From Comamonadaceae bacterium 2PF (GTDB taxonomy: Bacteria; Pseudomonadota; Gammaproteobacteria; Burkholderiales; Burkholderiaceae_C), in assembly GCA_005502875.1 (NCBI GenBank), contig SCMV01000003.1:1-64000 (forward strand): DNA of 64,000 bases, given 5' to 3'. Within the stretch, counting starts at the first letter, position 1. Every line of letters begins with the position of its first letter. The notes beneath the pieces were generated by a model. That model was given only the letters and a program-made list of their open reading frames with translations, searched no databases and was not told the DNA's origin. Below, in pieces: positions 10,300-18,955 of this stretch. The translations under genes were made by a program, and so were the position numbers.

Positions 10300-10339
10300 T
10301 TGCCTTTCGCTGGCGCCCACACGAGGTTGAGCCGCCGAC

Positions 10340-11479
10340 ATGCCCCTGGCCACGCTGGACCGTTCGCCGCCGCCCTTCTTCAAGCAAGGGCCGTCGGCGT
10401 TCACGCGCCTGACGTTTTTTTCCGCCCTGGCTGTGCTGCTGATGGTGGCCGACGCCCGCTGGAAAATGACCCAGCCCTTGCGCGCTGCGGTGGCCACGGT
10501 GCTGCACCCGGTGCAGCAGGCTTTGCTGGCGCCCTCGCGGGCCTGGGACACCACCGCGCATTACTTCGCCGGCCTGGACGAGGCGCGCGCCATGCAGGCC
10601 CGGGCCGAACGCCAGATCACGGCCCAGGCCGAGCGCGTGATGCGCGTCGACGACCTGCTTCGTGAAAACGCCCGTTTGCGGGCGCTGCTGGAGCTGCGTC
10701 CGCGCCTGGATGTGCCCAGCACCTCGGCGGAAATCCTCTACGCCACGCAAGACCCGTACACCCGCAAGGTCGTCATCGACCGCGGCGGGGCACACGCTGT
10801 GGGGCTGGGCTCGCCCGTGATCGACCCGGCCGGTGTCATCGGCCAGGTCACGCGGGTCTACCCGCTGACGTCCGAGGTCACCTTGGTGACCGATCAGGAT
10901 GCGGCCGTGCCGGTCGTCAACGTGCGCACCGAGCAGCGTGGCGTGGCCTATGGCCTGCCGCAGTCGCGCGGCATGGAGCTGCGCTTCATGGCCGGCAACG
11001 CCGACGTGCAGGTGGGCGATCGCCTCGAAACCTCGGGCCTGGACGGTGTCTACCCGCCCGGCTTGCCTGTGGCCCAGGTGGCCCGCATCGACCGGCGAGC
11101 CGATTCGGCCTTCGCTCGCATCGTGCTGACCCCGCTGGCCAACCCCGAAAGCAGCCGCCATGTGTTGCTGCTGCAGACCACAGGCCATGGGCTGGAAGGC
11201 GCGGCGCACGTCCTGGAGCCGGGCGCGCCTGCGGCCGCTGCCGACCCGATCCACGGGGCTTCCGCCGCCAACGTGGCCGCCGCATCGGCTGCTGCCGCAG
11301 CGGCCCGTGCACACGCTCGGGTGGCCGGTCACGCGGCTTCGCATCCAGCGTCGGCCGCTCAAGCGGCGGCCCCATCTGCTTCCCCATCGGCCGTCGGGCG
11401 TGGTGCGTCCCACCCGGCCGCAAGCCATGTCGCCGCCAGCGGCGTGGCCCCTGCCAGCAAGCCAGGAGGCCGACCATGA
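10340..11479 (+). CDS. mreC: Rod shape-determining protein MreC
   Basis: A 379-residue bitopic protein. A short cytoplasmic N-terminus and one membrane segment (about 25-40) are followed by a coiled-coil stretch (QARAERQITAQAERVMRVDDLLRENARLRALLEL) and the periplasmic beta-rich MreC domain (VVIDRGGAHAVGLGSPVID, VGDRLETSGLDGVYPPGLPVAQV). MreC scaffolds the elongasome and activates PBP2. About 100 residues at the C-terminus are an Ala/Pro/His-rich low-complexity tail (from about 280), longer than in E. coli and probably disordered. The mreD start overlaps its stop (ATGA). Confidence 0.96.
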   Translation: MPLATLDRSPPPFFKQGPSAFTRLTFFSALAVLLMVADARWKMTQPLRAAVATVLHPVQQALLAPSRAWDTTAHYFAGLDEARAMQARAERQITAQAERVMRVDDLLRENARLRALLELRPRLDVPSTSAEILYATQDPYTRKVVIDRGGAHAVGLGSPVIDPAGVIGQVTRVYPLTSEVTLVTDQDAAVPVVNVRTEQRGVAYGLPQSRGMELRFMAGNADVQVGDRLETSGLDGVYPPGLPVAQVARIDRRADSAFARIVLTPLANPESSRHVLLLQTTGHGLEGAAHVLEPGAPAAAADPIHGASAANVAAASAAAAAARAHARVAGHAASHPASAAQAAAPSASPSAVGRGASHPAASHVAASGVAPASKPGGRP

Positions 11480-11991
11480 TGCCCCGTGGCAACGAGCTGT
11501 TGCTGCCGGTCAACCCGGTCTTCATCTGGTTCTCGCTGCTGCTGGCGCTGGGCTTGAACCTGCTGCCCTGGGGGCGTTGGCCGGGTGTGCCCGATTTCCT
11601 CGCGGTGGCCCTGGTGTTCTGGAACGTGCACCAGCCGCGCCGCGTGGGCGTGGGCGTGGCCTTCTTCTTCGGGCTTTGCATCGACGTGCACCAGGGCGCC
11701 CTGCTCGGGCAGCATGCCCTGGCCTACACGCTGCTGAGCTTTTTTGCCATCACGGTGCACCGCCGCCTGCTGTGGTTCACGGTGGGTTCACAGGCGTTGC
11801 AGATCCTGCCGCTGTTCGCTTCTGCGCACGTGGTGGCGCTGCTGGTGCGCATGCTGGCCGGCGGTGGTTTTCCGGGTTGGGGCCTGGTGCTGGCGCCGGT
11901 CTTCGAGTCGATGATGTGGCCGCTGGTCACCATGGTCATGCTGGCGCCGCAGCGTCGCCCGCCCGACCGCGACAAGAACCGGCCGCTGTGA
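11476..11991 (+). CDS. mreD: Rod shape-determining membrane protein MreD
   Basis: A 171-residue integral inner-membrane protein with about five hydrophobic segments, including FIWFSLLLALGLNLLPWG and FFFGLCIDVHQGALLGQHALAY. The family motif around GLCIDVHQG...GQHAL is clear. It works with MreC and RodA-PBP2 in lateral wall growth. Coupled to mreC by a 4-base overlap. The charged C-terminus (RRPPDRDKNRPL) is probably cytoplasmic. Confidence 0.95.
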   Translation: MMPRGNELLLPVNPVFIWFSLLLALGLNLLPWGRWPGVPDFLAVALVFWNVHQPRRVGVGVAFFFGLCIDVHQGALLGQHALAYTLLSFFAITVHRRLLWFTVGSQALQILPLFASAHVVALLVRMLAGGGFPGWGLVLAPVFESMMWPLVTMVMLAPQRRPPDRDKNRPL

Positions 11992-12001
11992 AGCGCAGCC
12001 C

Positions 12002-14119
12002 ATGACCGAGCTCAAGAACCTCGAACAGGAGCTGGGCCGCTTTCGCGCCCGCTTGTGGGCCGCGGCCGGCTTCGTGCTGTTCTGCTTCGGCCTGCTGGCT
12101 TTTCGCCTGGTGGTGTTGCAGGTCGTGCGCCACGACGACCTGGCCAACCGGGCCGAGGCCAACCGCGTGGCGGTCGTGCCCATCGTGCCCAACCGAGGCC
12201 TGATCGTCGACCGCAACGGCGTGGTCCTGGCCAACAACTACTCGGCCTACACGCTCGAGATCACGCCGTCCAAGGTCGATGACGTCGAGGCCACGATCAA
12301 CGCCCTGGCCGAGATCGTCGACATCCAGCCTCGTGACCGCCGCCGCTTCAAGCGCCTGCGCGAAGAGTCCAAGAGCTTCGAGTCGATCCCCATCCGCACC
12401 AAGCTCAGCGACGAAGAGGTTGCGCGCTTCATCGCCCAGCGCTATCGCTTCACCGGGGTCGACATCCAGGCGCGACTGTTCCGCCATTACCCGTATGGCG
12501 AGCTGGCCAGCCACGTGCTGGGCTACATCGGCCGCATCAACCAGCGCGAAGCGCAGGCCATGGACGACTGGCCTGAAGAAGAGCAGGCCAACTACCGGGG
12601 CACCGAGTACATCGGCAAGCTGGGCATCGAGCAAAGCTACGAGCGCGAGCTGCACGGCATCACCGGTTTCGAAGAGGTGGAGACCAGCGCAGGGGGCCGG
12701 GCCGTGCGCCGCTTGCGCTCGAACCCCGCCACGCCGGGCAACACGGTGCACCTGTCGATCGACATCCGCCTGCAGGGCCTGATCGAGCGGCTGTTTGGCG
12801 ACCGCCGTGGCGCCCTGGTCGCCATCGACCCGCGCAATGGCGAGGTGCTGGCGTTTGTCTCCAAGCCGACGTTCGATCCCAACCTGTTCGTCGACGGCAT
12901 CGACAGCGAGAACTGGAAGGAGCTCAACGAGAGCGCCGACAAGCCCTTGCTCAACCGGGCGCTGCGGGGCACCTACCCGCCGGGCTCGACCTACAAGCCC
13001 TTCATGGCCCTGGCTGCGCTCAACGCGGGCAAGCGCCGCCCTGAAACCATCATCATGGACAACGGCGTGTTCGTCTTCGGGGGCCATCGCTTTCGCAGCC
13101 CGGAGAACGAACGCGGCGGCGCGATGAACATGCGCCGCGCCATCGTCGAGTCCAGCAACGTCTACTTCTACACCCTGGCCAACGAGATGGGCGTGGACCT
13201 GATCCACGACCAAATGTCGCAGCTGGGTTTCGGGCGGCTGACGGGCATCGACCTCAAGGGCGAGGTCACGGGCATCCTGCCGTCCACGGACTGGAAGCGC
13301 AAGGCCTATCGCCGCCCGGAGCAGCGCAAGTGGTATGCGGGCGAGACCATCTCGCTGGGCATCGGCCAGGGCTACAACACCTTCACCATGCTGCAGGTGG
13401 CCACGGCCCTGTCCACCGTGGTCAGCGACGGGCAGCGCTTCCAGCCGCGCGTGGTGCGCGAGATCGAAAACGTGGTCACGCGCGAGCGCATGATCCCGGC
13501 GCGCGAGGCCATCGATGCGCTGCCGCTCAAGCCTGAGCACACCGCCCTCATCCGTGAGGCGATGTTCGGTGTGACGCAAGAGGGCACGGGCACGCGCGTG
13601 TTCGCAGGGGCCGGCTACCTCAGTGGGGGCAAGACGGGCACCGCCCAGGCCGTGGGCCTGCGCCAGAACGAGAAGTACGTCGCTTCGCGCATGGACGAGT
13701 ACAAGCGCGACCATTCGCTCTACGAAGCCTTCGCCCCGGTGGACAACCCGCGCGTGGCCTTGGCGGTGATCGTCGAGAACGCGGGCTTTGGTGCCATGGC
13801 CGCTGCGCCCATCGCCAGGCGCGTGCTCGACTACCTGCTGCTGGGCATCTACCCCAGTGAAGAAGACATCGCGCTGGTGCAGCAAAGCCGCGCCTCCGCC
13901 CCCGTGGGCGTGGCGCGCAAGGCCTCCGAGGTGCCGCTGCCCAAGGGCACCGATGCCTTCGGCGCCGATGTGAGCGCGCCGACCGCGGTGAGCGCGCCGG
14001 CTGTCGCGACCGCAGCGGCCTCAGCCACGACAACCAACGCGCCGCCCTCACCGCCCTCGGCGGCGGCCTTGGCTGCACCAGCCGCATCGACCGCCTCCAG
14101 CCCGGGGGGCTCGCCATGA
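12002..14119 (+). CDS. mrdA: Penicillin-binding protein 2 (peptidoglycan D,D-transpeptidase)
   Basis: A 705-residue class B PBP that cross-links peptidoglycan during cell elongation. It has one N-terminal membrane anchor (about 21-43), a dimerisation/pedestal domain with NRGLIVDRNGVVLANN, and the transpeptidase domain. Catalytic motifs are S329-T-Y-K332 with nucleophile S329, SSN 384-386 and KTGT 544-547. The last 70 or so residues form an Ala/Ser/Pro-rich tail, as in other Burkholderiales. It begins 10 bases after mreD and overlaps mrdB by four bases. Confidence 0.97.
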   Translation: MTELKNLEQELGRFRARLWAAAGFVLFCFGLLAFRLVVLQVVRHDDLANRAEANRVAVVPIVPNRGLIVDRNGVVLANNYSAYTLEITPSKVDDVEATINALAEIVDIQPRDRRRFKRLREESKSFESIPIRTKLSDEEVARFIAQRYRFTGVDIQARLFRHYPYGELASHVLGYIGRINQREAQAMDDWPEEEQANYRGTEYIGKLGIEQSYERELHGITGFEEVETSAGGRAVRRLRSNPATPGNTVHLSIDIRLQGLIERLFGDRRGALVAIDPRNGEVLAFVSKPTFDPNLFVDGIDSENWKELNESADKPLLNRALRGTYPPGSTYKPFMALAALNAGKRRPETIIMDNGVFVFGGHRFRSPENERGGAMNMRRAIVESSNVYFYTLANEMGVDLIHDQMSQLGFGRLTGIDLKGEVTGILPSTDWKRKAYRRPEQRKWYAGETISLGIGQGYNTFTMLQVATALSTVVSDGQRFQPRVVREIENVVTRERMIPAREAIDALPLKPEHTALIREAMFGVTQEGTGTRVFAGAGYLSGGKTGTAQAVGLRQNEKYVASRMDEYKRDHSLYEAFAPVDNPRVALAVIVENAGFGAMAAAPIARRVLDYLLLGIYPSEEDIALVQQSRASAPVGVARKASEVPLPKGTDAFGADVSAPTAVSAPAVATAAASATTTNAPPSPPSAAALAAPAASTASSPGGSP

Positions 14120-15270
14120 ACATCGCTTTCGAGAAGCCTTCGCTGCTGCAGCGCATCAAGCCCATCTTCCAGGGCTTTGACCTGCCGCTGGTGTGCATCA
14201 TCCTGTACATGTGCCTGCTGGGCCTGGCCAACATGTACTCGGTCGGCTTCGACCACGGCACGCGCTTTGCCGACCACGCTCGCAACATGCTGCTAGGCGC
14301 CGGGGTGCTGTTCCTGGTGGCACAGGTGCCGCCGCAGCGCCTGATGGCCATCGCGGTGCCGCTCTACACCGTCGGCGTGGTGCTGCTGGTTGCCACGGCC
14401 ATCTTCGGCATCACCAAAAAGGGCGCGACGCGCTGGCTCAACATCGGCATCGTCATCCAGCCCTCCGAGATCGCCAAGATCGCCGCCCCGCTGATGCTGG
14501 CCTGGTGGTTCCAGCGCCGGGAGGGGCAGTTGCGCACGCCCGACTTTCTGGTGGCGGGCGGGCTGTTGCTGCTGCCTTTTGCGCTGGTGCTCAAGCAGCC
14601 CGACCTGGGCACCTCGATGTTGGTGCTCACCTCGGGGCTGTACGTCATCTTCTTTGCGGGCCTGAGTTGGAAGCTCATCGTGCCGACCCTGGTGGCCGGG
14701 CTGGTGGGCGTGAGCCTGATCGTGGGCTTTCAGGACGACCTGTGTCAGCCCGGTGTGAAGTGGGTGGGCCTGCACGATTACCAGAAGAACCGCGTCTGCA
14801 CGCTGCTGGACCCGACCTCGGACCCCTTGGGCAAGGGCTTTCACATCATCCAGGGGATGATCGCCATCGGCTCGGGCGGGGTGGCCGGCAAGGGCTTCAT
14901 GCAGGGCACGCAGACGCACCTGGAGTTCATCCCCGAGCGCACCACCGACTTTGCCTTCGCTTCTTATTCCGAGGAGCACGGCCTGTTCGGCAACGCCTTG
15001 CTGATGATCGGTTTCCTGGCCCTGATCTACCGGGGGCTGTACATCGCTTCGCAGGCGCCCACGCTGTTCTCGCGCCTGCTGGCGGGCAGCCTGTCGCTGA
15101 GCTTTTTCACCTATGCCTTCGTCAACATGGGCATGGTCAGCGGCATCTTGCCGGTGGTGGGCGTGCCGCTGCCGTTCATCAGCTATGGCGGCACAGCCAT
15201 GGTCACGCTCGGCCTGGCGCTGGGCCTGCTGATGTCGATCGCCAAAAGCCGTGGGTTGATGCAGCGTTGA
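14116..15270 (+). CDS. mrdB: Rod shape-determining peptidoglycan glycosyltransferase RodA
   Basis: A 384-residue SEDS-family polymerase with about ten membrane segments that extends glycan strands using lipid II with PBP2. Marks are GATRWLNIG...QPSEIAKIA, KQPDLGTSML, the periplasmic loop with KGFHIIQGMIAIGSGG, FIPERTTDFAFASYSEEHG and the closing GVPLPFISYGGTAM. The start is coupled to the mrdA stop. Last gene of the elongasome operon. Confidence 0.97.
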   Translation: MNIAFEKPSLLQRIKPIFQGFDLPLVCIILYMCLLGLANMYSVGFDHGTRFADHARNMLLGAGVLFLVAQVPPQRLMAIAVPLYTVGVVLLVATAIFGITKKGATRWLNIGIVIQPSEIAKIAAPLMLAWWFQRREGQLRTPDFLVAGGLLLLPFALVLKQPDLGTSMLVLTSGLYVIFFAGLSWKLIVPTLVAGLVGVSLIVGFQDDLCQPGVKWVGLHDYQKNRVCTLLDPTSDPLGKGFHIIQGMIAIGSGGVAGKGFMQGTQTHLEFIPERTTDFAFASYSEEHGLFGNALLMIGFLALIYRGLYIASQAPTLFSRLLAGSLSLSFFTYAFVNMGMVSGILPVVGVPLPFISYGGTAMVTLGLALGLLMSIAKSRGLMQR

Positions 15271-15373
15271 CGTCGCGTGTGGCGACTGGCGTGGTGCCCC
15301 TGGCGCGTTGTTGTCTTGTGCGGGCTGATCCGTCGCAAGCCGTTGGCCCTCGCGCCGCGCTAGGATGCGCGAC

Positions 15374-16045
15374 ATGAACCGCGCTGCTTTTGCTTCCTCT
15401 TCCGCCATCCGGCACGATGCGATGGACCGCGTCATCCTGAGCATCGACAACGCCTTGCGCACCTCGTTGGGCTCGCACGTGGCGGCTCGGCCCTGTCCGC
15501 GCCCGGATGAGCGCGGCGAGCCCCCGGCCTTGACGGCCGAAGAAAAGCGACTGTCTGCCGCGCTGATGCGCGTCAACCACGTGGGCGAGGTGTGCGCGCA
15601 GGCGCTCTACGCCTCGCAGGCCTGGGGCACCAACGACCCGGTGCTCAAGGCCCAGTTTGAAGCTGCGGCGGCCGAAGAAACCGACCACCTGGCCTGGACG
15701 GAGCAGCGCCTCAAGGAGCTGGGCGGGCGCACCAGCCTGCTCAACCCGCTGTGGTACGCCGGCGCGTTCGCCATCGGGCTGGTGGCGGCCAAGGTGGGCG
15801 ATCGCCACAGCCTGGGCTTCGTCGTCGAGACCGAGCGCCAGGTCGAAGCCCACCTCAACAGCCACATGGACAAGTTGCCCGCTGCCGACGCGGCCTCGCG
15901 GGCCATCGTGGCCCAGATGCGCGACGACGAGGTGGCTCACGCCGATGCGGCCGAGAAGGCCGGTGGTGTGCCGCTGCCGGCGCCCGTGCGCGGCCTGATG
16001 AAGCTGGCGGCCAGGGTCATGACGACCACGGCCCACCGGATCTGA
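15374..16045 (+). CDS. coq7: 2-polyprenyl-3-methyl-6-methoxy-1,4-benzoquinone monooxygenase (Coq7)
   Basis: A 223-residue ferritin-like di-iron hydroxylase for the C6 hydroxylation in ubiquinone synthesis. Iron ligands fit [39 protein letters not shown] and [14 protein letters not shown] chose ATG 15374 because AGGA at 15362-15365 is 8 bases before it; ATG 15365 lies within that purine run. It stands alone between the rod operon and a convergent osmC-like gene. Coq7 enzymes replace UbiF in many betaproteobacteria. Confidence 0.93.
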   Translation: MNRAAFASSSAIRHDAMDRVILSIDNALRTSLGSHVAARPCPRPDERGEPPALTAEEKRLSAALMRVNHVGEVCAQALYASQAWGTNDPVLKAQFEAAAAEETDHLAWTEQRLKELGGRTSLLNPLWYAGAFAIGLVAAKVGDRHSLGFVVETERQVEAHLNSHMDKLPAADAASRAIVAQMRDDEVAHADAAEKAGGVPLPAPVRGLMKLAARVMTTTAHRI

Positions 16046-16063
16046 GCGAAGCCCGGGCGCCGC

Positions 16064-16486
16064 TCAGGCGGCGACCACCTCGAAGCTGGTGGTGATTTCG
16101 GCGGTCTTGCCGATCATGATCGAGGCCGAGCAGTACTTCTCGTGCGACATCTGGATGGCGCGCGCCACGGCGGTGTCCGTCAGGTTCACGCCGGTGACGA
16201 CGAAGTGCATGTTCACTTTCGTGAAGACCTTGGGATCGACCTCGGCGCGGTCGGCCGTGATCTTGACCTGGCAGCCGCGCACATCGTGGCGGCCGCGCTT
16301 GAGGATCAGCACCACGTCGTAGGCCGTGCAACCACCGGTGCCGGCCAGCACGGTTTCCATGGGGCGGGGCGCCAGGTTGCGGCCACCGCCTTCCGGGGCG
16401 CCGTCCATGTTGATGATGTGGCCGCTGCCGGTTTCAGCCATGAAGGCCATGCCGGAGGCAGGCTGCCAGTTGATGGTGCATTCCAT
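16064..16486 (-). CDS. OsmC/Ohr-family thiol peroxidase-like protein
   Basis: A 140-residue OsmC-family protein. The two conserved cysteines are C53 in GTGGCTAYDV and C119 in HEKYCSASIM, with E44 (PMETVL) as the usual partner. OsmC and Ohr enzymes reduce organic hydroperoxides. The short form with APRPMETVLAGTGGCT and the strand TITTSFEV-like end is nearer the YhfA/OsmC-like branch than Ohr, so the substrate is uncertain. It converges with coq7, leaving 18 bases between stops. Confidence 0.9.
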   Translation of the reverse strand: MECTINWQPASGMAFMAETGSGHIINMDGAPEGGGRNLAPRPMETVLAGTGGCTAYDVVLILKRGRHDVRGCQVKITADRAEVDPKVFTKVNMHFVVTGVNLTDTAVARAIQMSHEKYCSASIMIGKTAEITTSFEVVAA

Positions 16487-16620
16487 GAGGGTTCCTTGGG
16501 ACGGTTGCAGCGGTGGGGCGCTGTCGCCCCTGCGCGAGCCGCAGATTGTCCCCGATCCCGGCGGGGGCGGTTTTACCTAGGGGTTAGCCCTGGAAAACGG
16601 GGTGAAGAAACGACTTTCTG

Positions 16621-16649
16621 TTGCATGTTTTGCAGCCGCACGATACAAA
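16621..16649 (+). promoter_or_regulatory. Candidate promoter of an intergenic small RNA
   Basis: TTGCAT (16621-16626), a 17-base spacer and TACAAA (16644-16649) form a modest sigma-70-like pair on the plus strand inside the 345-base gap between two minus-strand genes (osmC-like and rep). Neither neighbour is read in this direction. Confidence 0.35.
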
Positions 16650-16655
16650 TCGTTT

Positions 16656-16781
16656 CAGACCTGTGGAACTTTCGCATCAGGGCGGTGTCTCACAGGGGCT
16701 TGTTTCGTTTTTCTCTCCACTCACCTCGTTCAGGGTGACATTTCAGAACCCGAGGCCGCTTGCGGCGCTCGGGTTTTTTTT
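16656..16781 (+). ncRNA. Candidate intergenic small RNA, about 125 nt
   Basis: The stretch from a candidate promoter (16621-16649) to a strong rho-independent terminator (16747-16781) has no credible ORF and lies between two genes on the opposite strand. The terminator only works on the plus strand, so some plus-strand transcript should end here, and no plus-strand gene lies nearby except coq7, which stops 700 bases earlier. The body is less GC-rich than its surroundings and has a pyrimidine-rich stretch (CGTTTTTCTCTCC) just before the terminator, like a target-pairing region of Hfq-type sRNAs. I do not recognise a known RNA family; it lacks the 6S RNA layout. Start position is an estimate. 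Confidence 0.4.
16747..16781 (+). terminator. Strong rho-independent terminator, plus strand
   Basis: AACCCGAG (16747-16754) pairs with CTCGGGTT (16768-16775), and GCCGC/GCGGC extend the stem inward with one bulged base and a TT loop. The 3' side runs into eight T (16774-16781). The minus strand has no T-run on its downstream side, so the signal is directional. Confidence 0.85.
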
Positions 16782-16831
16782 GCCTGGCGGTTGTCGAGTG
16801 GGCCGTTCGAAGCCAACCCTTCTCGGTCGAC

Positions 16832-18889
16832 TCAATCCCCGCCAGGCGGCGGCGCGTTGCGCGCTTTCGCCGCCATCTCTTCGCGCAGCCGTCGCAGCTT
16901 CTCGCGCGGGTCTTCCTTCGGCCCGCCTTCGCCGAGTTTCATCTCGGCCACGAAGCGGCTGGGTGTGGCCTGCACGTAGTCGCGGCCCTTCTTGCGGCGT
17001 TTGAGCACGCTCACGCTCAGGCTCAGGCGCGCGCGCGTGATGCCCACGTACATCAGCCGGCGTTCTTCTTCCACCTGCTGCGGCGTCATCTCTTGTTCGT
17101 CGCGGCAAAAGGGCAGCAGGCCCTCGTTGGTGCCGGCCAGCACCACGTGCGGCCACTCCAGGCCCTTGGAGGCGTGCAGGGTCGACAGCACCACGGCGTT
17201 CTGGTCGGTCTCGCGCTCGGCCAGCGAGGTGATCAGCGCGATCGTCTGCGCCACCTCGATCACGCTGCGGCGCTCGCTCTCGGTGGTCATGCCGCCATCG
17301 GCCTCGATGTCGCCACCACAGCGCTTGGCCACCCAGTCGATGAAGTCGAGCACGTTGGTCCAGCGGGCCTGTGCGACCTTCTCGTTTTCTTCGTTGTCGT
17401 AGAGGTGCTGCTCGTAGCCGATGTCCTTCAGCCACTCGAGCAGCAGTTCCTTGGCGCCTTCCCCACCGTAGGTCTGGCGGGCCTTGTATTCGAAGTCGTT
17501 GATGTAGCGGCCGAACTCGTGCAGGCCGTCGAGCGCGCGCTGGCTCAGCACGGTGCTCAATGAGTCGGAGAACAAAGCCTCGAACAAGCTCACCTTCCAC
17601 TTGCCCGAGAACTCGCCCAGGGCGGCCAGCGTCTGGTGGCCGATGCCGCGCTTCGGGGTCGTCACCGCGCGCAGGAATGCCGGGTCGTCGTCGTTGTTGA
17701 GCAAGAGGCGCAGCCAGGCGCACAGGTCCTTGATCTCGGCGCGGTCGAAGAAGCTCTGGCCGCCCGAGACCTTGTAGGGGATGTTGGCGCGGCGCAGCGC
17801 CTGCTCGATGGGGCGGGCCTGGTGGTTGGCGCGGTAGAGGATGGCGAACTGGTTCCAGTCGGCCGGCTGCGTGTTGCTGAGCATGCCGCCGCGGATGGCC
17901 TGGATGCGGGCCACGGCGCGTTCGGCCTCGTGTTCTTCGTTGTCGCACTCGACCACCTTCACTGGCTCGCCTTCGCCCAGGTCCGACCACAGCGTCTTGG
18001 GGAAGAGCTTGGGGTTGAGCTGGATGACGTTGTTGGCCGCGCGCAGGATGGCGCTGGTGGAGCGGTAGTTCTGCTCCAGCGGGATGACCTTGAGGTTGGG
18101 GTAGTCCTGCGGCAGGCGCTTGAGGTTGTCGAGCGTGGCGCCGCGCCAGCCGTAGATGGACTGGTCGTCGTCGCCCACGGCGGTGAAGATGCCCTCGGGG
18201 CCCACCAGCAGCTTGAGCAGCTCGTACTGCGTGGCGTTGGTGTCCTGGTACTCGTCAACGAGCACGTGGCGCAGCTGGCGCTGCCACTTCTGTGCCACAT
18301 GGGGGTGCTGAGACAGCAGCTTGAGCGGCAGGCCGATGAGGTCGTCGAAGTCCACGGCCTGGTAGGCCAGCAGGCGCTCTTCGTAGAGCTTCATGACCTT
18401 GGCCGCGAGGATCTCGTCGTCGCTGCCTGCGTCGGACAGCGCATGCCCGCTGCTGACGCCCATGTTCTTCCAAAGGCTGATCTGCCACTGCCAGCTGCGC
18501 GCCAGTTTGGCGTCGGTGGTGGCGCCCGCATCGCGCAGGATGCTGAGCACGTCGTCGCTGTCGAGGATGGAGAACTTGGGCTTGAGGCCGAGCGCTTCGC
18601 CGTCCTCGCGCAGCAGGCGCACGCCCAGCGAGTGGAAGGTGCACACCAGCAGCTTGCCCGCGGCCTTGGGGCCGATGAGGGCCTTGACCCGCTCGCGCAT
18701 TTCGGCGGCGGCCTTGTTGGTGAAGGTGATGGCGCCGATCTGCGACGGGGCCAGGTCGGCGCCGTCGCCGGGTTGCAGCAGGCGAGCGATCTTGTGCGTG
18801 ATCACGCGCGTCTTGCCCGAGCCGGCGCCGGCCAGCACGAGGCAGGGGGAGTCGAGGTGCTGGACCGCGGCCATCTGGGCCGGGTTCAT
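16832..18889 (-). CDS. rep: ATP-dependent DNA helicase Rep (UvrD/Rep superfamily 1A)
   Basis: A 685-residue 3'-5' helicase. Motifs in order: Walker A GAGSGKT (21-27), TFTNKAAAEMRERV, LVDEYQDTN, VGDDDQSIYGWRG, QNYRST, TLHASKGLEW and YVGITRAR near the C-terminus. The N-terminal NPAQMAAVQHL and the SGGQSFFDRAEIKDL region resemble E. coli Rep more than UvrD. Rep restarts replication forks and clears bound proteins. ATG 18889 begins MNPAQ as in Rep; the frame also opens at GTG 18907. No Shine-Dalgarno is obvious for either. Confidence 0.92.
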   Translation of the reverse strand: MNPAQMAAVQHLDSPCLVLAGAGSGKTRVITHKIARLLQPGDGADLAPSQIGAITFTNKAAAEMRERVKALIGPKAAGKLLVCTFHSLGVRLLREDGEALGLKPKFSILDSDDVLSILRDAGATTDAKLARSWQWQISLWKNMGVSSGHALSDAGSDDEILAAKVMKLYEERLLAYQAVDFDDLIGLPLKLLSQHPHVAQKWQRQLRHVLVDEYQDTNATQYELLKLLVGPEGIFTAVGDDDQSIYGWRGATLDNLKRLPQDYPNLKVIPLEQNYRSTSAILRAANNVIQLNPKLFPKTLWSDLGEGEPVKVVECDNEEHEAERAVARIQAIRGGMLSNTQPADWNQFAILYRANHQARPIEQALRRANIPYKVSGGQSFFDRAEIKDLCAWLRLLLNNDDDPAFLRAVTTPKRGIGHQTLAALGEFSGKWKVSLFEALFSDSLSTVLSQRALDGLHEFGRYINDFEYKARQTYGGEGAKELLLEWLKDIGYEQHLYDNEENEKVAQARWTNVLDFIDWVAKRCGGDIEADGGMTTESERRSVIEVAQTIALITSLAERETDQNAVVLSTLHASKGLEWPHVVLAGTNEGLLPFCRDEQEMTPQQVEEERRLMYVGITRARLSLSVSVLKRRKKGRDYVQATPSRFVAEMKLGEGGPKEDPREKLRRLREEMAAKARNAPPPGGD

Positions 18890-18955
18890 GGTGGGCGCGG
18901 CGCTCACGTCGGTGGGGGCAAAGGCGTGGTGGGCGGCAGAGCGAGCATCACCAAG

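Noticed and set aside
16487-16831. 6S RNA in the osmC-rep gap
   Set aside because: No long closing stem around a central bubble; only the terminator hairpin and a promoter-like pair are visible.
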